Positions 18,724-28,211 are shown, counted from the stretch's first letter. The stretch: 64,000 nucleotides of DNA from JANXQG01 sp963775975 (GCA_963775975.1 CAVZKX010000002.1:1426001-1490000); one strand, 5' to 3'. The notes: generated by a model not told the origin, from the sequence alone. Program-made: numbers and translations.

Positions 18724-19479
18724 ATGCCCGTACATGACTGGACCCGCGTTGACGCTGGCATCTTTCGCGCGTTTCATCTTGGCTGGCTCGCGCATATCAG
18801 CGAGACGCTAAATGGCGGCTTGTTGCCGGACGGCTTTTACGCGCTGACCGAGCAGCACGCCGGCCGCAGGATTCCGGGCGTGCTGACGCTTAATGCCGGC
18901 CCTTCGCGCGGTGAAGGGCCGCGGAAGGATTTTGAGACCGGCGGAACCGCCGTGGCCGAGGCGCCGCCGCGTATGCGCCATCACGAGTCGCTTGAGCCGG
19001 CAGGGAAAGGTACGAGGCGGACCATTGCAATTCGCCACGTCAGTGGACATAGACTGGTCGCGTTGTTCGAACTCGTTTCGCCCGCGAATAAAGACCGGCA
19101 AAAAAACATCGACGCCTTTGTGGACAAGGTGGCCGAGGCGCTGCGCGCGGACGTACACGTGGCCGTTGTGGATCTCTTTCCGCCCGGACCACATGACCCG
19201 CATGGAATGCCTGCCGCGATTCGCGAGCGGTTAGTCGGCTTCGACGATCCATTTGAGTTGCCCGACGCCGAGCCGTTGACACTAGCCAGTTATGTTGCGG
19301 GATCGGTGGTTGACGTTTACTCGGAGTGTCTCGCGGTTGGCGACATGTTGCTTGAAATGCCGCTCTTTCTGAACCGAGAGCGCTACGTGAACTTGCCGCT
19401 TGAATCGACATACGCCGCCGCCTATCAGGGAATGCCTGCATATTGGCGCGATGTGCTGGAAGCCCGGCGAACGCATTAG
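18724..19479 (+). CDS. DUF4058 family protein
   Basis: The 251-residue product opens with the family signature PVHDWTRVDAGIFRAFH. It carries the expected later motifs IRHVSGHRLVALFELVSPANK, HVAVVDLFPPGPHDPHGM and YVNLPLESTYAAAYQGMP. The central SPANK-like stretch with its strand-acidic-strand pattern is reminiscent of a nuclease-like core, although no catalytic set is proven for the family. DUF4058 genes are multi-copy in planctomycetes and cyanobacteria and stand alone with their own promoter, as here. Function is unknown. It is intact and of normal length. It runs convergent with tsaD, 12 bases away. Confidence 0.88.
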   Translation: MPVHDWTRVDAGIFRAFHLGWLAHISETLNGGLLPDGFYALTEQHAGRRIPGVLTLNAGPSRGEGPRKDFETGGTAVAEAPPRMRHHESLEPAGKGTRRTIAIRHVSGHRLVALFELVSPANKDRQKNIDAFVDKVAEALRADVHVAVVDLFPPGPHDPHGMPAAIRERLVGFDDPFELPDAEPLTLASYVAGSVVDVYSECLAVGDMLLEMPLFLNRERYVNLPLESTYAAAYQGMPAYWRDVLEARRTH

Positions 19480-19491
19480 TTCGCCTTGTGC

Positions 19492-20518
19492 CTATCTCCG
19501 CACGAGCCCCGGATATACATCCAAATCAAGTTCCTCGAATAGTCCGGCTTTGTAGCGCTCGATGGCGATCGCGCCCATGATGGCGTTGTCGGTGCATAGT
19601 CGCAAGGGCGCGATGTGAAGCCGCACGCTCGCCGCGGTGGCCTCTTTCTCCGCCCTCGCGCGGAAGCGAGCGTTGGCCGCCACGCCGCCGCCGACGCAAA
19701 GCGTCTTCAAGCCCGTGCGGCGGAGCGCGGCGAACGATTTATCAAGCAACACATCGACTACCGCTTCCTGAAAACTGGCCGCCAAGTCGGCCACCTGCTG
19801 CGGTTCCAGCGCGGCCTGCGACATGTCCGGTTTGCCCGGTCCTGCGATACGGTATCGAACTGCGGTCTTCAGCCCGCTGAAGCTGAAGTCCAAACGGTCG
19901 TCCTCGCCCAGGAATGATCGCGGCAACCGATAAGCCCGCGGGTTGCCGCCTTCGGCCGCCTTCTGGATGGAAGGACCGCCCGGATAAGCCAATCCCAGCA
20001 TGGCCGCCACTTTATCAAAAGCCTCGCCGGCCGCATCGTCGATCGTCGCGCCTAGGAGCGTGAAGTCCAACGGTCCTTGGCAGCGATAGAGGTTCGAGTG
20101 CCCGCCGCTGATGATCAGCCCGACGCATGGAAATACGTCGTCCGTGCCGGCGGCGATGCGGCAGGCGTAGATGTGGGCCTGCAAATGGTTCACGGCCAGA
20201 AGCGGCTTGGCCGTAGCGACGCACAAGGCCTTGGCTGCGACAAGTCCCACAAGCAGGGAGCCTGCCAGGCCCGGCGTATTGGCCACGGCCACGGCGTCGA
20301 TATCATCGAGTTTCAGGCCGGCTTTGGTGATGGCTTCGTCGATCACCGGCAGGATGCGCTCCAGATGTGCTCGTGAGGCAATCTCAGGCACGACTCCGCC
20401 GAACCGCTTATGCAGCGCAGTCTTGCGAGGCCACGACCGACGACTTCACTTCGAGTCGATCGGTGACGATTGCCGCGGCCGTTTCGTCGCAGGTGGTTTC
20501 GATGGCGAGGAGATGCAT
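19492..20518 (-). CDS. tsaD: tRNA N6-adenosine threonylcarbamoyltransferase, frame-broken
   Basis: TsaD moves the threonylcarbamoyl group onto A37 of ANN-decoding tRNAs and is essential in most bacteria. The start at 20518 gives MHLLAIETTCDETAAAI, the ASKHA phosphate-1 motif. About 30 codons later the frame shifts near 20435 and continues ALHKRFGGVVPEIASRAH. The metal-binding NHLQAHIYA and phosphate-2 SGGHSNLY motifs follow, then the DDAAGEAFDK and YPGGP signatures. Total length is about 341 residues, as expected. The shift replaces three bases with four at CAAGACTGCG; since the gene is essential, an indel error is likely. The partner genes tsaB, tsaC and tsaE are not in the window. Confidence 0.9.
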
Positions 20519-20527
20519 GGCAGCTAG

Positions 20528-20644
20528 AAATCCGAATGTCGAATGTCGAAACAAAACCGAATGACGAATGGCCAAACGACGCTAACGTGGCTCGTTTCGG
20601 TAATTGGGATTTATAATTTGTTTCGACATTCGACATTCGGATTT
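20528..20644. repeat. Inverted repeat with perfect 28-base arms
   Basis: AAATCCGAATGTCGAATGTC.. (20528-20555) and its complement (20617-20644) bracket a 61-base loop holding further degenerate GAATG-type words. The arms contain a tandem GAATGTC. The element fills the gap between tsaD and the protease gene and looks like a small non-coding mobile or folded element; no transposase is nearby. Confidence 0.75.
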
Positions 20645-20655
20645 CCTGCCTCACG

Positions 20656-22116
20656 CTAGTTTTTCGCCAACTTGTCGCGGAGGTACTTCATCGCTATCTC
20701 AAGCTGCCGATCGACGAACGGCTTCTTGGCGGCCGCGGCATTGATCTTACCATCAACTGGATGATCTTTCGCGTCTGGCTTGTCGGTTGACGGGCGACGC
20801 GCGAGCGGCTCGCCCTTTATCACGGTGGCCGACTTGTCCGTCGTCGCGTGGGCGGCGATGATGTCGCGCTGCCGGCGGTCGGTCGCCAAGGCCCGCGTCT
20901 CGCGGTCGTCCAGCCCAAGCTCGTAGCCCAAGTCGGGCATCACGCCCCATTCGTCCTTATCCTTGGCGCCGGGAAAGCGGTGGATGTTCTTTCCGCTGGG
21001 CCGGCGATAGGCGGCCGTCGTCAGCTTCAGCGCGCTCTTGCCGTGCTCCAGTTCGATGATGTTCTGCACGCTCCCTTTGCCCCACGTCCGCTCTCCGATG
21101 ATGACGGCCCGCTGATGGTCCTGCAGGCATGCCGAGACGATCTCGCTGGCGCTGGCGCTAAAACGATTGACGAGCACCACCATGGGAAAACCGTCGAAGA
21201 CATCGACGCCGTCGGCGTCCCAGACGCGCTCCGGCGAGCTGCGGCCCTTGGTGCTCACGATTCGCCCCTTGGCAACGTAGAGCTTGCTGACCTCGATCGC
21301 CGAGCGGAGCAGCCCACCGGGATTGAAACGCAAGTCGAGGACCAGTCCGCGAAGCTTGCGTTTCTTCAAGTCTTCCATCGCGGCGCGAAGCTCCTTGGCC
21401 GTATCGAGGCTGAAGGCGGAGATGCGGACATAGCCGATCTGGTTTTTCTCGTCATACATGAAGTCCCAATGGTCGTCGCCCTTGCGGCGGTCGCCCAGCA
21501 CGGTCTCGACGCGGACGCGCTCGCGGGCGAGCGTGAACGACTCCCGCTTGGTTTGGCCCGTGTGAACGATTGTTAGCGACACCTTGCTGCCGTCGGGACC
21601 TTTCATCAGCCGAATGGCGTCTTCGATCTGCAGGCCGTCGGTGCTTTTGCCGTCGATCTCCACGATGAGGTCGCCCGCCTGCACTCCGGCCCGGTAGGCG
21701 GGCGTGCCATAGATTGGGCTCAGCACGCGCAGGTCGCCTTCGTCCTCGGACACCTGAATGCCGATGCCGGCGAACTCGCTATCGACCGAACTGCGGAACT
21801 GCGCCAGCTCCTCGGGGCCGATGTAGGCCGAATAAGGGTCGAGCTTCGCCACCATCCCGCGGATGGCGGCCTCCATCAATTCGCGGCGGTCAACCTCCTT
21901 GACGTAGTTGCGGTCGATCTGGTCAACCGTGTCTGCCAGCAACTGGTAGAGCTGATAAAAGTCCTCATCCGACCGGGCAGTTTTTTTATCGCCGCCCGTG
22001 GCCGATTTGCCGGCTTCGGCCGCGGCATCCCCGGCAATTGCCGTGACAAAATTGTTCGACCCAGCCGAAACGCCGAGCGCTAACGCCAGCAACAGAAAGG
22101 GTTTACGAAGGTTCAT
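20656..22116 (-). CDS. C-terminal processing peptidase (S41A, CtpA/Prc type)
   Basis: The 486-residue protein has a signal peptide (LLLALALGVSAG) and an N-terminal helical segment ending DPYSAYIGPEEL. A PDZ domain follows at about 100-190 (GIGIQVSEDEGDL.., AGVQAGDLIVEIDG), then the S41 core. LDLRFNPGGLL and VLVNRFSASASEI contain the catalytic Ser, and RTWGKGSVQNI contains the Lys of the Ser-Lys dyad 25 residues later. It trims or degrades periplasmic proteins from their C-termini. A 70-residue charged tail ends at AKN. I prefer ATG 22116 because the signal peptide begins there. It is intact. An inverted repeat separates it from tsaD. Confidence 0.92.
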   Translation of the reverse strand: MNLRKPFLLLALALGVSAGSNNFVTAIAGDAAAEAGKSATGGDKKTARSDEDFYQLYQLLADTVDQIDRNYVKEVDRRELMEAAIRGMVAKLDPYSAYIGPEELAQFRSSVDSEFAGIGIQVSEDEGDLRVLSPIYGTPAYRAGVQAGDLIVEIDGKSTDGLQIEDAIRLMKGPDGSKVSLTIVHTGQTKRESFTLARERVRVETVLGDRRKGDDHWDFMYDEKNQIGYVRISAFSLDTAKELRAAMEDLKKRKLRGLVLDLRFNPGGLLRSAIEVSKLYVAKGRIVSTKGRSSPERVWDADGVDVFDGFPMVVLVNRFSASASEIVSACLQDHQRAVIIGERTWGKGSVQNIIELEHGKSALKLTTAAYRRPSGKNIHRFPGAKDKDEWGVMPDLGYELGLDDRETRALATDRRQRDIIAAHATTDKSATVIKGEPLARRPSTDKPDAKDHPVDGKINAAAAKKPFVDRQLEIAMKYLRDKLAKN

Positions 22117-23759
22117 GGAATACCATGGGAAAAAATGGCGGCACGACATTACCTCCTGCAACTATAACGGCGATTGCGTCCTGGATCAAGGAAGGAATCA
22201 TTCGCTCCAGGTGCATATCGCATAGTATGTGACGAATGCCGGCCCGCCGGTCGCGATGAGCGAATCCCAACGGGATTCCGTCCGCCAGCCTAGGCTTGGC
22301 CGGCGGAACAACGGCCTACCCTGGGGAACATTGCACGATTAGCACATCAACCCCAACGCGGGTTGTGTCCGGCGGGCGTCGAAACAGGGACTCGGATCTG
22401 GGACGCAGCGTGTTGCTTTTGAGTTCTAGCTGCGTCCTTGTTTCGACTCTTAAAGCAGAAAGAAAGTCTCGATCTGGCCCGGATCGAGCCCCCAATCGCG
22501 CCTGGCATTGAAAAATGAATCGGGCCTTCGGCCCTTGCGCCGCGGCTGGGGAATGAGAGCCTGCGGCGGTGCCGCAAGCCTGGTATGGATTTGGGCCTTC
22601 GGCCCGTCGTAGATCGTTGACCGAACGTTACATTCAGCACCGAGGATTGCGTTTGGCACCAAAGGTGCAAACTATATCAGCCCAGGCCAACGGCCTGGGG
22701 AATTATCGCCTCGCCACGATTTAGGGCCGAAGGCCCGATTTATCCAGGCACATCCCGCGGCGCCGCGAATTTGCCTCCGAGGGCTTCGGAACGCTCGCCT
22801 GGTCCCACTGCGACTGACCGATGCGAGCGCGGAGCTAATCGCTATCGCTCCATCCGAGGTCGCATGCGTTTAAACTGAACGACAACAAAAACGGCGGAGT
22901 TGCGATATGTCATAAATGCCCCCGAAAATTCTTTAAGTCCTTGTCCGGCAAGGAGTTGGGAACAATCCGAAAAGAATTCTTCTATAATCGCATAGCGCAT
23001 CTAGCAATATATATATGGGAGTGTATACAAGAGTTGAGAGTTGAGAGGGGGAGAAAGGATGAAGGCGGAAGGATGAAGAATGAAAGGCAAATGTTCAAGG
23101 TTCAATGTTCAATGAGCAAGGCACGGGAGCAGAGAGCGCGGAGTAGTCGCCTCGGCAACTCCGCAGCCGACCATTAGGGAACTCTAATTATTACTACTTA
23201 ACACTAGTCGATTCTGAGTTCTATGCAATCCTATCAATTTCTATGACGTTTCTATGCACTTTCTATATAGACTCGACGCGGTTTTTCGTTAAACGCATGC
23301 CGCTTTCCGCGGGAATTGCGAGCATCAGCCCTTCAAACAAAAAATTCCCGGACACTCGTCCCGACGAACCGAGACGCACCGCTTCCAAGCCGAGTCAAAG
23401 CAGTTTCAAAGCGCAATCAAAGCAATTTCAAAGTTGATTTCCGTTAAACACACGCCGTTTGCCGCGGGAAAAACGTGGTTTCACAGTTCTATTCGCGCTG
23501 CGCCTTCATGTCTCGTCGCGAAACCGATCTCATGGGACGTTTTCTCGCGTTTTCCGCCGCCAATTGGTGCGTGTGAAAGCCCCATTACCGTGTTTGCCAG
23601 TTTGCTGCGTACCCGCGCGGTCCGAAAATCCGAACTGCATGCGCCAAACCCCACCGCTCCGCCCGCAAACTTTACCACGCTTGCCATGCCGGGAATAAAT
23701 CTCAATTCGCTTACTTATCAAGGCCGATGAAAACGCATGTTACATACCAGTGGCTGGCT
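22117..23759. other. Gene-free, repeat-rich stretch
   Basis: About 1.6 kb holds no frame with family likeness. It includes a string of short hairpins at 22522-22737 and TTTCTATG-type tandem words around 23220-23262. There is an 11-base-spaced CAAAG series at 23396-23433 and a 25-30-base pair repeated at 23290 and 23447 (CGTTAAAC..GCCG..CCGCGGGA). A GAAAGGATGAAGGCGGAAGG word at 23055 matches the complement of 31697-31722. This looks like accumulated non-coding remnants. Confidence 0.6.
22522..22737. repeat. Array of short GGCC-type hairpins
   Basis: In 216 bases there are GGGCCTTCGGCCC at 22522-22534 and 22593-22605, GCACCAAAGGTGC at 22656-22668, CCCAGGCCAACGGCCTGGG at 22681-22699 and GGGCCGAAGGCCC at 22725-22737. 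Each is a perfect or near-perfect stem with a 3-5-base loop, unlike the long hairpins elsewhere. Confidence 0.7.
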
Positions 23760-25239
23760 ATGCTAATAATCCTCAGCGATCTGCACTTGAACGACGGCAG
23801 CACGGGCGAAACGCTCTCGCCCGAGGCCTTCGCGCTGTTAGCCGACCGCCTGCGGGAACTAGCTGCGACTGCCTCCTGGCGGAGCGACGACGCCTATCGG
23901 CCGATCGAACGCATCGACCTGGTGCTGCTGGGCGATGTGTTCGACCTGCTCCATTCGGCCCGATGGCACGCAGCGGAAAGCCCCCGGCCTTGGGACGATC
24001 CGCAGTCGCCCGGCTTGATCGACCTGCTGGCCAAGATCACCGGCGACATCCTCGCCGCGAACAAGCAAGGGCTGGCCGCGCTGCGGGCATTAACGAACGA
24101 TCGGCAGATCACGTTGCCACCAATCCTGCGTTCATCGCGGCCGGCCGCGGATGGCGACGAACAGCCGGTGCTCGTCCGCATCCATTACATGGTCGGCAAT
24201 CACGACTGGTTTTACCATCTGCCCGGCGCGGCGTACGACGGCTTGCGGCGAAAGCTGGTCGAGCAGATGGGCTTGGCTAACCGCGCCGATCGGCCTTTCC
24301 CGCACGACATCACGGAAAGCGACGAACTGCTGCAAACGATGCGGCGCCACAAGGTGACCGCCCGGCACGGCGATGTTTTTGATCCGCTGAGCTACGAAGG
24401 CGACCGCGACCTTTCCGGCCTCGGCGACGCGATCGAACTGGACCTCATTGGCCGCTTCGCCGTGCAGGTGGAGCAGACGATGGGACACGAGTTGCCCGAC
24501 GCAACGGTGCTTGCGCCTGCGCGAGTTGGACAATTTCCGTCCGCTGCTCTTGGTGCCCGTATGGATCGACGGCATGTTGGAGCGGACGTGCCCGCAGCCG
24601 GCCGTGCGGAAGCGGGTGAAGCAGCTTTGGGATCGGCTGGCCGAGGACCTACTTTCCAGCCGGCTCGTCCGCGAGCGCGACGCATCGAGCTCGGCGAACC
24701 TCATTGACGGCTTCTCGCGGCGCTGCGGTTCAGCAAGCGGCGCTCGATGGGATGGGCGGCGGCCACGCTCAATTGGCTGCGGGAACTGCGAGGCGCGGCG
24801 GACGATTCGTTCGTCGTGCATGCCCTTACCGAGCCCGACTTCCGCAATCGCCGCGCTCGGCACGTCGTCTACGGCCACACGCACGCGGCGGAGATCGTGC
24901 CGCTTGACTCCAGCCACGCCGAGGGCTACGTGCTGGAGCAGATTCTACTTCAACGCCGGCGCGTGGCGGCGGACGTTTCGGCAAGCCGCCTTCGCGCCGG
25001 CCGGGCAGGAGTTCATCGCCAGCGACGTCTTCAGCTACCTCGCCTTCTTCCAGGGCGACGAGCGCAAAGGACGGACGTTCGAGGCCTGGACCGGCACGCT
25101 CGGGCACACGCCGGGCGAACGGGCGATCCACCGCATCGACGCCGGCCGCACTCCGCTGGCCGCCCACTTGGCGATGCAGCCGCCGCACTTCGTTTCGCTG
25201 GCGAGCAACGTCAGGGCGGCGAAGACGGCGCGGTCTTAG
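23760..25239 (+). CDS. Calcineurin-like metallophosphoesterase, three frame breaks
   Basis: Motifs of the family appear in order across three frames. SDLHLND (D-x-H) is at the start, LLGDVFDLL (GDxxD) near residue 60, and VGNHDWFYHL (GNHD) near residue 150. After frame changes near 24510 and 24720 comes VVYGHTHAAE (GHTH), and after another near 24945 the tail EFIASDVFSYLAFFQGDE to stop 25239. These residues bind two metal ions and hydrolyse phosphoesters; the substrate is unclear. Total length is about 490 residues. Three breaks in one gene are more than in any other here; they could mean pseudogenisation or clustered sequence errors. The start ATG 23760 precedes the first metal-binding strand. 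Confidence 0.72.
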
Positions 25240-25267
25240 GCGAGTTGGAAGCATGCGCTACGCGATT

Positions 25268-25307
25268 TGGCGCGCTATATGGCACGCCATTCGATTCTGA
25301 ATATAAT
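25268..25307 (+). promoter_or_regulatory. Palindrome and TATAAT before the two-gene cassette
   Basis: TGGCGCGCTATATGGCACGCCA (25268-25289) is an interrupted 22-base dyad with 18 symmetric positions. Twelve bases later a perfect TATAAT lies at 25302-25307, only seven bases before the ATG at 25314. Transcription from it would begin at or next to the start codon, so the mRNA may be leaderless. The dyad covers the -35 region and is a natural autoregulatory site. Confidence 0.5.
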
Positions 25308-25313
25308 ACTATC

Positions 25314-25694
25314 ATGAGCACAACTTCTGTCAAAACACTTGCCGTGCAGAACAAGGAGCTTGAGCTTCGTCTTGAGCGGCTGGAACTCACCGAGCGTTCC
25401 ATTCTTGTGCCGATCAATACGTTTGCGCCAAGGCCGTTTGAAACGGCCAAGAGTATTCTGGTACTTGTGGAACCGGTGATCGACGAGAACGGCGAGACGT
25501 TTGAGTACATCGCCTCCTTTACGGACGGTGCGATCAGTGCCACTGGAGACACCATTGAGGATTCCGTCGCGATGTTGAAGGACCGGATGGTTGCGCAGTA
25601 CAAGCTATTGGTAAAACTGCCTGTAAAACGGCTAGGGCGAATTCCGCGACGGCAGCTTGCCGCGCTTAAGGCAGTGATGCGAAGGATCGAGTAG
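25314..25694 (+). CDS. Uncharacterised first gene of a two-gene cassette (antitoxin-like)
   Basis: This 126-residue protein has a coiled-coil-like N-terminus (VQNKELELRLERLE), a conserved-looking hydrophobic middle (KSILVLVEPVIDENGE, EYIASFTDGAISATG) and a basic C-terminal helix (RRQLAALKAVMRR). The strand-helix middle with DTIEDSVAMLKDRM is reminiscent of HicB-like partners, but I cannot assign it to that family. It overlaps the following open frame by four bases, which suggests translational coupling. The dyad and promoter directly upstream resemble those of autoregulated toxin-antitoxin operons. Role not demonstrated. Confidence 0.5.
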   Translation: MSTTSVKTLAVQNKELELRLERLELTERSILVPINTFAPRPFETAKSILVLVEPVIDENGETFEYIASFTDGAISATGDTIEDSVAMLKDRMVAQYKLLVKLPVKRLGRIPRRQLAALKAVMRRIE

Positions 25695-25995
25695 TAGCAA
25701 GAAAGAGTCGCAATCAAATCACAAAGGAACTTGCACTGAAGATCGCCAAGAAGCTTGACGCGGTAAATGAGTCTGATTCCGGCGACGAACACGACACATA
25801 TGCCGTATATCACGACGGGATGCTGGTCGTTGCTTTTGGCATTCGCCGCTCCTCAAAAAAGAACAAGGGCCATGATCACATCCCTAAGGAATTGCAGGTG
25901 GGCCGAATTTTGCCAAGCAATTGGCACAGTGTACCAAGTCGAAGAAAGAGTACTTGGAAAAGATCGGCGCGATTCGGCCGGGCGGTGATCGATAA
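25691..25995 (+). CDS. Uncharacterised second gene of the cassette (toxin-like), frame-broken
   Basis: Translating from 25691 gives VVARKSRNQITKELALK, then YAVYHDGMLVVAFGIRRSS and KGHDHIPKELQV. After a one-base frame change near 25905 the text continues NFAKQLAQCTKSKKEYLEKIG to a stop at 25993-25995. The pattern of a basic N-terminal helix, a beta hairpin FGIRR, a His-Asp-His-rich loop and an LAxCxxSKxEY end recurs in an unnamed family of small proteins that I know from similar neighbourhoods. No standard start codon is found in frame at the overlap; GTA stands where ATG or GTG would be expected. It may be a decayed gene or carry sequencing errors. No catalytic residues are assignable. Confidence 0.5.
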
Positions 25996-26014
25996 GGCAG
26001 CCTCGGACGCTGCT

Positions 26015-27181
26015 ATGCGGCGATCCTTGATCGCGGCTGGTTTTATCCTCTCGCTTGTCATCAGCAATCACGCACTGCATGGCCAGGAATCGGTCAAGCA
26101 AGGCGAATCGACCTTGCTATCCTTCGGCAAGGCGGAGCCGATGCCGGAACTAAACGCGCTCTTCGAGCCGCATGACGGCTGGATCGGCGGCGACGGCGCG
26201 TTTTCCGTGGCGCTCTCGCCGCGGCGCACGCTGTGGCTATTTAACGATACGTGGGTGGGAAGCGTCCGGCAGGGAAAACGCGTCAATGCAGCGATGGTCA
26301 ATAATACTCTGGCCCTTCAGGATGGACGCGGCAAGGATGCAAAGGTGCAATTCGTCATTCGCAAAGACAATGCCGGCAAGGCGACTTCGTACATTACGCC
26401 GGTCGACAAGCGGGGATGGTTTTGGCCGCAAGCGGGAGCCGTTTCGGGCGATCGGCTGCTGCTCTTCCTTGCCGAGATCGAGAAGAGCGGAAAGCCCGGC
26501 GCTTTCGGCTTCCGCCAGACGGGTCGCTGGCTCGGCGTCGTAGAAAACCCGGCTGAGCCGCCGTTGTCATGGCGGATCGCGCAACGCAAAGTGCCCTGTG
26601 AGATTATCGACTCGAAGCGCGAGCTGGCGTTTGGCGCGGCGGTGCTCCGCGACGGCGATTACCTTTATGTATTCGGAACCGATGAAGACAAGGGCCGGTT
26701 CGGTCCGGCTCGATACTTGATCGTCGCTCGAGCGCCGCTTGGCAGCGCGGACGACTTCGCCGCTTGGCGATTTTATCACGAAGGTCAATGGGAAGCGGAT
26801 TACCATGGCGTTTCCCGCCTGGTCCCCGCCATGGGAAGCGAGTTGTCGGTTTCCTATTTGCCCAACTTCAAGCGGTACAAGCTGGTTTATACGGAGGGCG
26901 GCATGTCGCCGCGCATCCTAGCGCGGACCGCCGCCGCGCCGTGGGGTCCGTGGTCCAAGGCGACGACCATCTATGAATGTCCCGAATCAGGCTGGGACAA
27001 GCGGATTTTTTGTTATGCGGCGAAGGCCCATCCATCGCTCGCCACCGGCGACGAACTGGTAGTGAGCTACGTCGCCAACTCCTTCGACTTCTGGCAGGTT
27101 ATGGCCGACGCGAGGCTCTACTGGCCGCGGTTCGTTCGCGTGCCGCTGCATGCGCAGGAACAAGTGAAAGCCGCAAGATGA
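26015..27181 (+). CDS. Exported DUF4185-like beta-propeller protein
   Basis: A 388-residue protein with a signal peptide (LIAAGFILSLVISNHALHG) and a five-bladed-propeller pattern. GWIGGDGAFSVAL then LWLFNDTWVGSV near residue 75 is the recurring signature of DUF4185/DUF5005 and GH43-like folds. FWPQAGAV, WRFYHEGQW and SVSYLPNFKRYKLVY follow as blade motifs. Such proteins usually bind or cleave glycans; here the acidic catalytic set cannot be picked out, so I leave activity open. It is intact and its stop overlaps the cutA start (ATGA), forming a coupled pair with a very different function. I place the start at ATG 26015, where the signal peptide begins. Confidence 0.65.
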   Translation: MRRSLIAAGFILSLVISNHALHGQESVKQGESTLLSFGKAEPMPELNALFEPHDGWIGGDGAFSVALSPRRTLWLFNDTWVGSVRQGKRVNAAMVNNTLALQDGRGKDAKVQFVIRKDNAGKATSYITPVDKRGWFWPQAGAVSGDRLLLFLAEIEKSGKPGAFGFRQTGRWLGVVENPAEPPLSWRIAQRKVPCEIIDSKRELAFGAAVLRDGDYLYVFGTDEDKGRFGPARYLIVARAPLGSADDFAAWRFYHEGQWEADYHGVSRLVPAMGSELSVSYLPNFKRYKLVYTEGGMSPRILARTAAAPWGPWSKATTIYECPESGWDKRIFCYAAKAHPSLATGDELVVSYVANSFDFWQVMADARLYWPRFVRVPLHAQEQVKAAR

Positions 27182-27501
27182 CTTCTTACATTCAAGTTGT
27201 CACGACGACCGCCAGGCGCGAAGAGGCGCAGCGGATCGCGCGCGAGCTGGTCGAAAAGCGGCTGGCGGCCTGCGCGCAGGTCGTCGGCCCGATCACGAGC
27301 ATCTATCGCTGGCAAGACAAAATCGAGACCGATGAGGAATGGCAATGCTGGTGCAAGACTCGCGGCGAGCTGTTTACGCAAGTTGAAGAAGCGATCCGCT
27401 CAATGCATCCGTACGAAACCCCTGAAATCCTGGCGGTTCCCGTCGTGGCTGGCAGCGAGCGCTACCTGGCGTGGCTCGACGCGCAAACGAGCAGTGGGTA
27501 G
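27178..27501 (+). CDS. cutA: CutA divalent-cation tolerance protein
   Basis: The 107-residue product matches CutA end to end. It opens with a strand and the helix REEAQRIARELVEKRLAACAQV, then ITSIYRWQDKIETDEEWQ, and ends with the HPYETPEILAVPV motif that packs the trimer. It forms a very stable cytoplasmic trimer and is linked to copper and other divalent-metal tolerance, by a mechanism not settled. Its ATG overlaps the stop of the upstream propeller gene, so it is cotranslated with it. No other metal-resistance gene is adjacent. It runs convergent to the following DUF486 gene with 10 bases between the stops. Confidence 0.93.
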   Translation: MTSYIQVVTTTARREEAQRIARELVEKRLAACAQVVGPITSIYRWQDKIETDEEWQCWCKTRGELFTQVEEAIRSMHPYETPEILAVPVVAGSERYLAWLDAQTSSG

Positions 27502-27511
27502 ATGCTGGCTC

Positions 27512-27862
27512 TCACTTTGCGGCATTCCACGGTGCGAAGACTATCACGGCGCCTGCCATGATGAGCGCGAAGCCAATCAGGTAGTTCCACTTCATCGGCT
27601 CGCCTAGATACCAGATCGAAAAGACGCCGAAGACGAGGAGCGTGATGACTTCCTGGATCGTCTTCAACTGCGCGCCGCTCAGACCGGCAATGGAGCCGAT
27701 GCGGTTGGCCGGCACTTGGAGGCAGTATTCCAATAGGGCGATCAGCCAACTAACCAAGATAGCCAACCAGAGAACCGAGTGCTTGTACTTGAGGTGCCCG
27801 TACCAGGCGAATGTCATAAAGACATTCGATGCGAACAAAAGCACAATGGTCCAGAACCACAT
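27512..27862 (-). CDS. DMT-family small membrane protein (DUF486)
   Basis: A 116-residue protein with four membrane segments fits the DUF486 family exactly in length. It starts FWTIVLLFASNVFMTFAWYGHLK, has the loop EYCLQVPANRIGS and the helix-linker LKTIQEVITLLVFGVFSI, and ends FALIMAGAVIVFAP. The family belongs to the drug/metabolite transporter clan, whose members act as homodimers. The transported substrate is unknown. The ATG at 27862 is favoured over longer starts because the first helix begins at once. It is followed on the same strand from 28211 by two short genes with no obvious link. Confidence 0.88.
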   Translation of the reverse strand: MWFWTIVLLFASNVFMTFAWYGHLKYKHSVLWLAILVSWLIALLEYCLQVPANRIGSIAGLSGAQLKTIQEVITLLVFGVFSIWYLGEPMKWNYLIGFALIMAGAVIVFAPWNAAK

Positions 27863-27893
27863 CACAATTAGAGCGCGAACACGCGGTGGCGGC

Positions 27894-28211
27894 CTACTCC
27901 TCGATGGCTTCCTTGACGAGCGCAACAAAGTGCGGCGTCTTTCCCGACTCGCTCAACTCGGCCGCCTTTTTGTCGGCCTCGGCCCGCTGGCTGTACTCGA
28001 ACAGCGAGATCCGCCGCAGAGTTTGATTAAAGACGCCCCAAAAGGCTTTCAGCCGGACCTCCTTGGCCACCTTGGCGCGGCTTTTGCGCTTGGCGGCTGG
28101 CTTCTTGACTTTTTCCTTGGTCTTGGTTGTGCCCTCCTCCTGCCCCTCGATGCGTTCCGCCGCATCGGCCTCTTCCCGTAACTCCTTGCGATTGAGAATC
28201 TTACGCGCCAT
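27894..28211 (-). CDS. Small basic hypothetical protein
   Basis: The 105-residue protein opens MARKILNRKELREEADAAE, has a very basic, low-complexity middle of Lys, Ala and Pro (KPAAKRKSRAKVA) and ends in a helical segment with FWGVFNQTLRRISLFEYSQR. The middle resembles histone-H1-like tails and might bind nucleic acid, which is only inference. I do not recognise a family, though the C-terminal aromatic segment looks conserved. It lies between greA and the DUF486 gene on the same strand. The start at ATG 28211 gives the Arg/Glu-rich opening. Confidence 0.6.
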   Translation of the reverse strand: MARKILNRKELREEADAAERIEGQEEGTTKTKEKVKKPAAKRKSRAKVAKEVRLKAFWGVFNQTLRRISLFEYSQRAEADKKAAELSESGKTPHFVALVKEAIEE

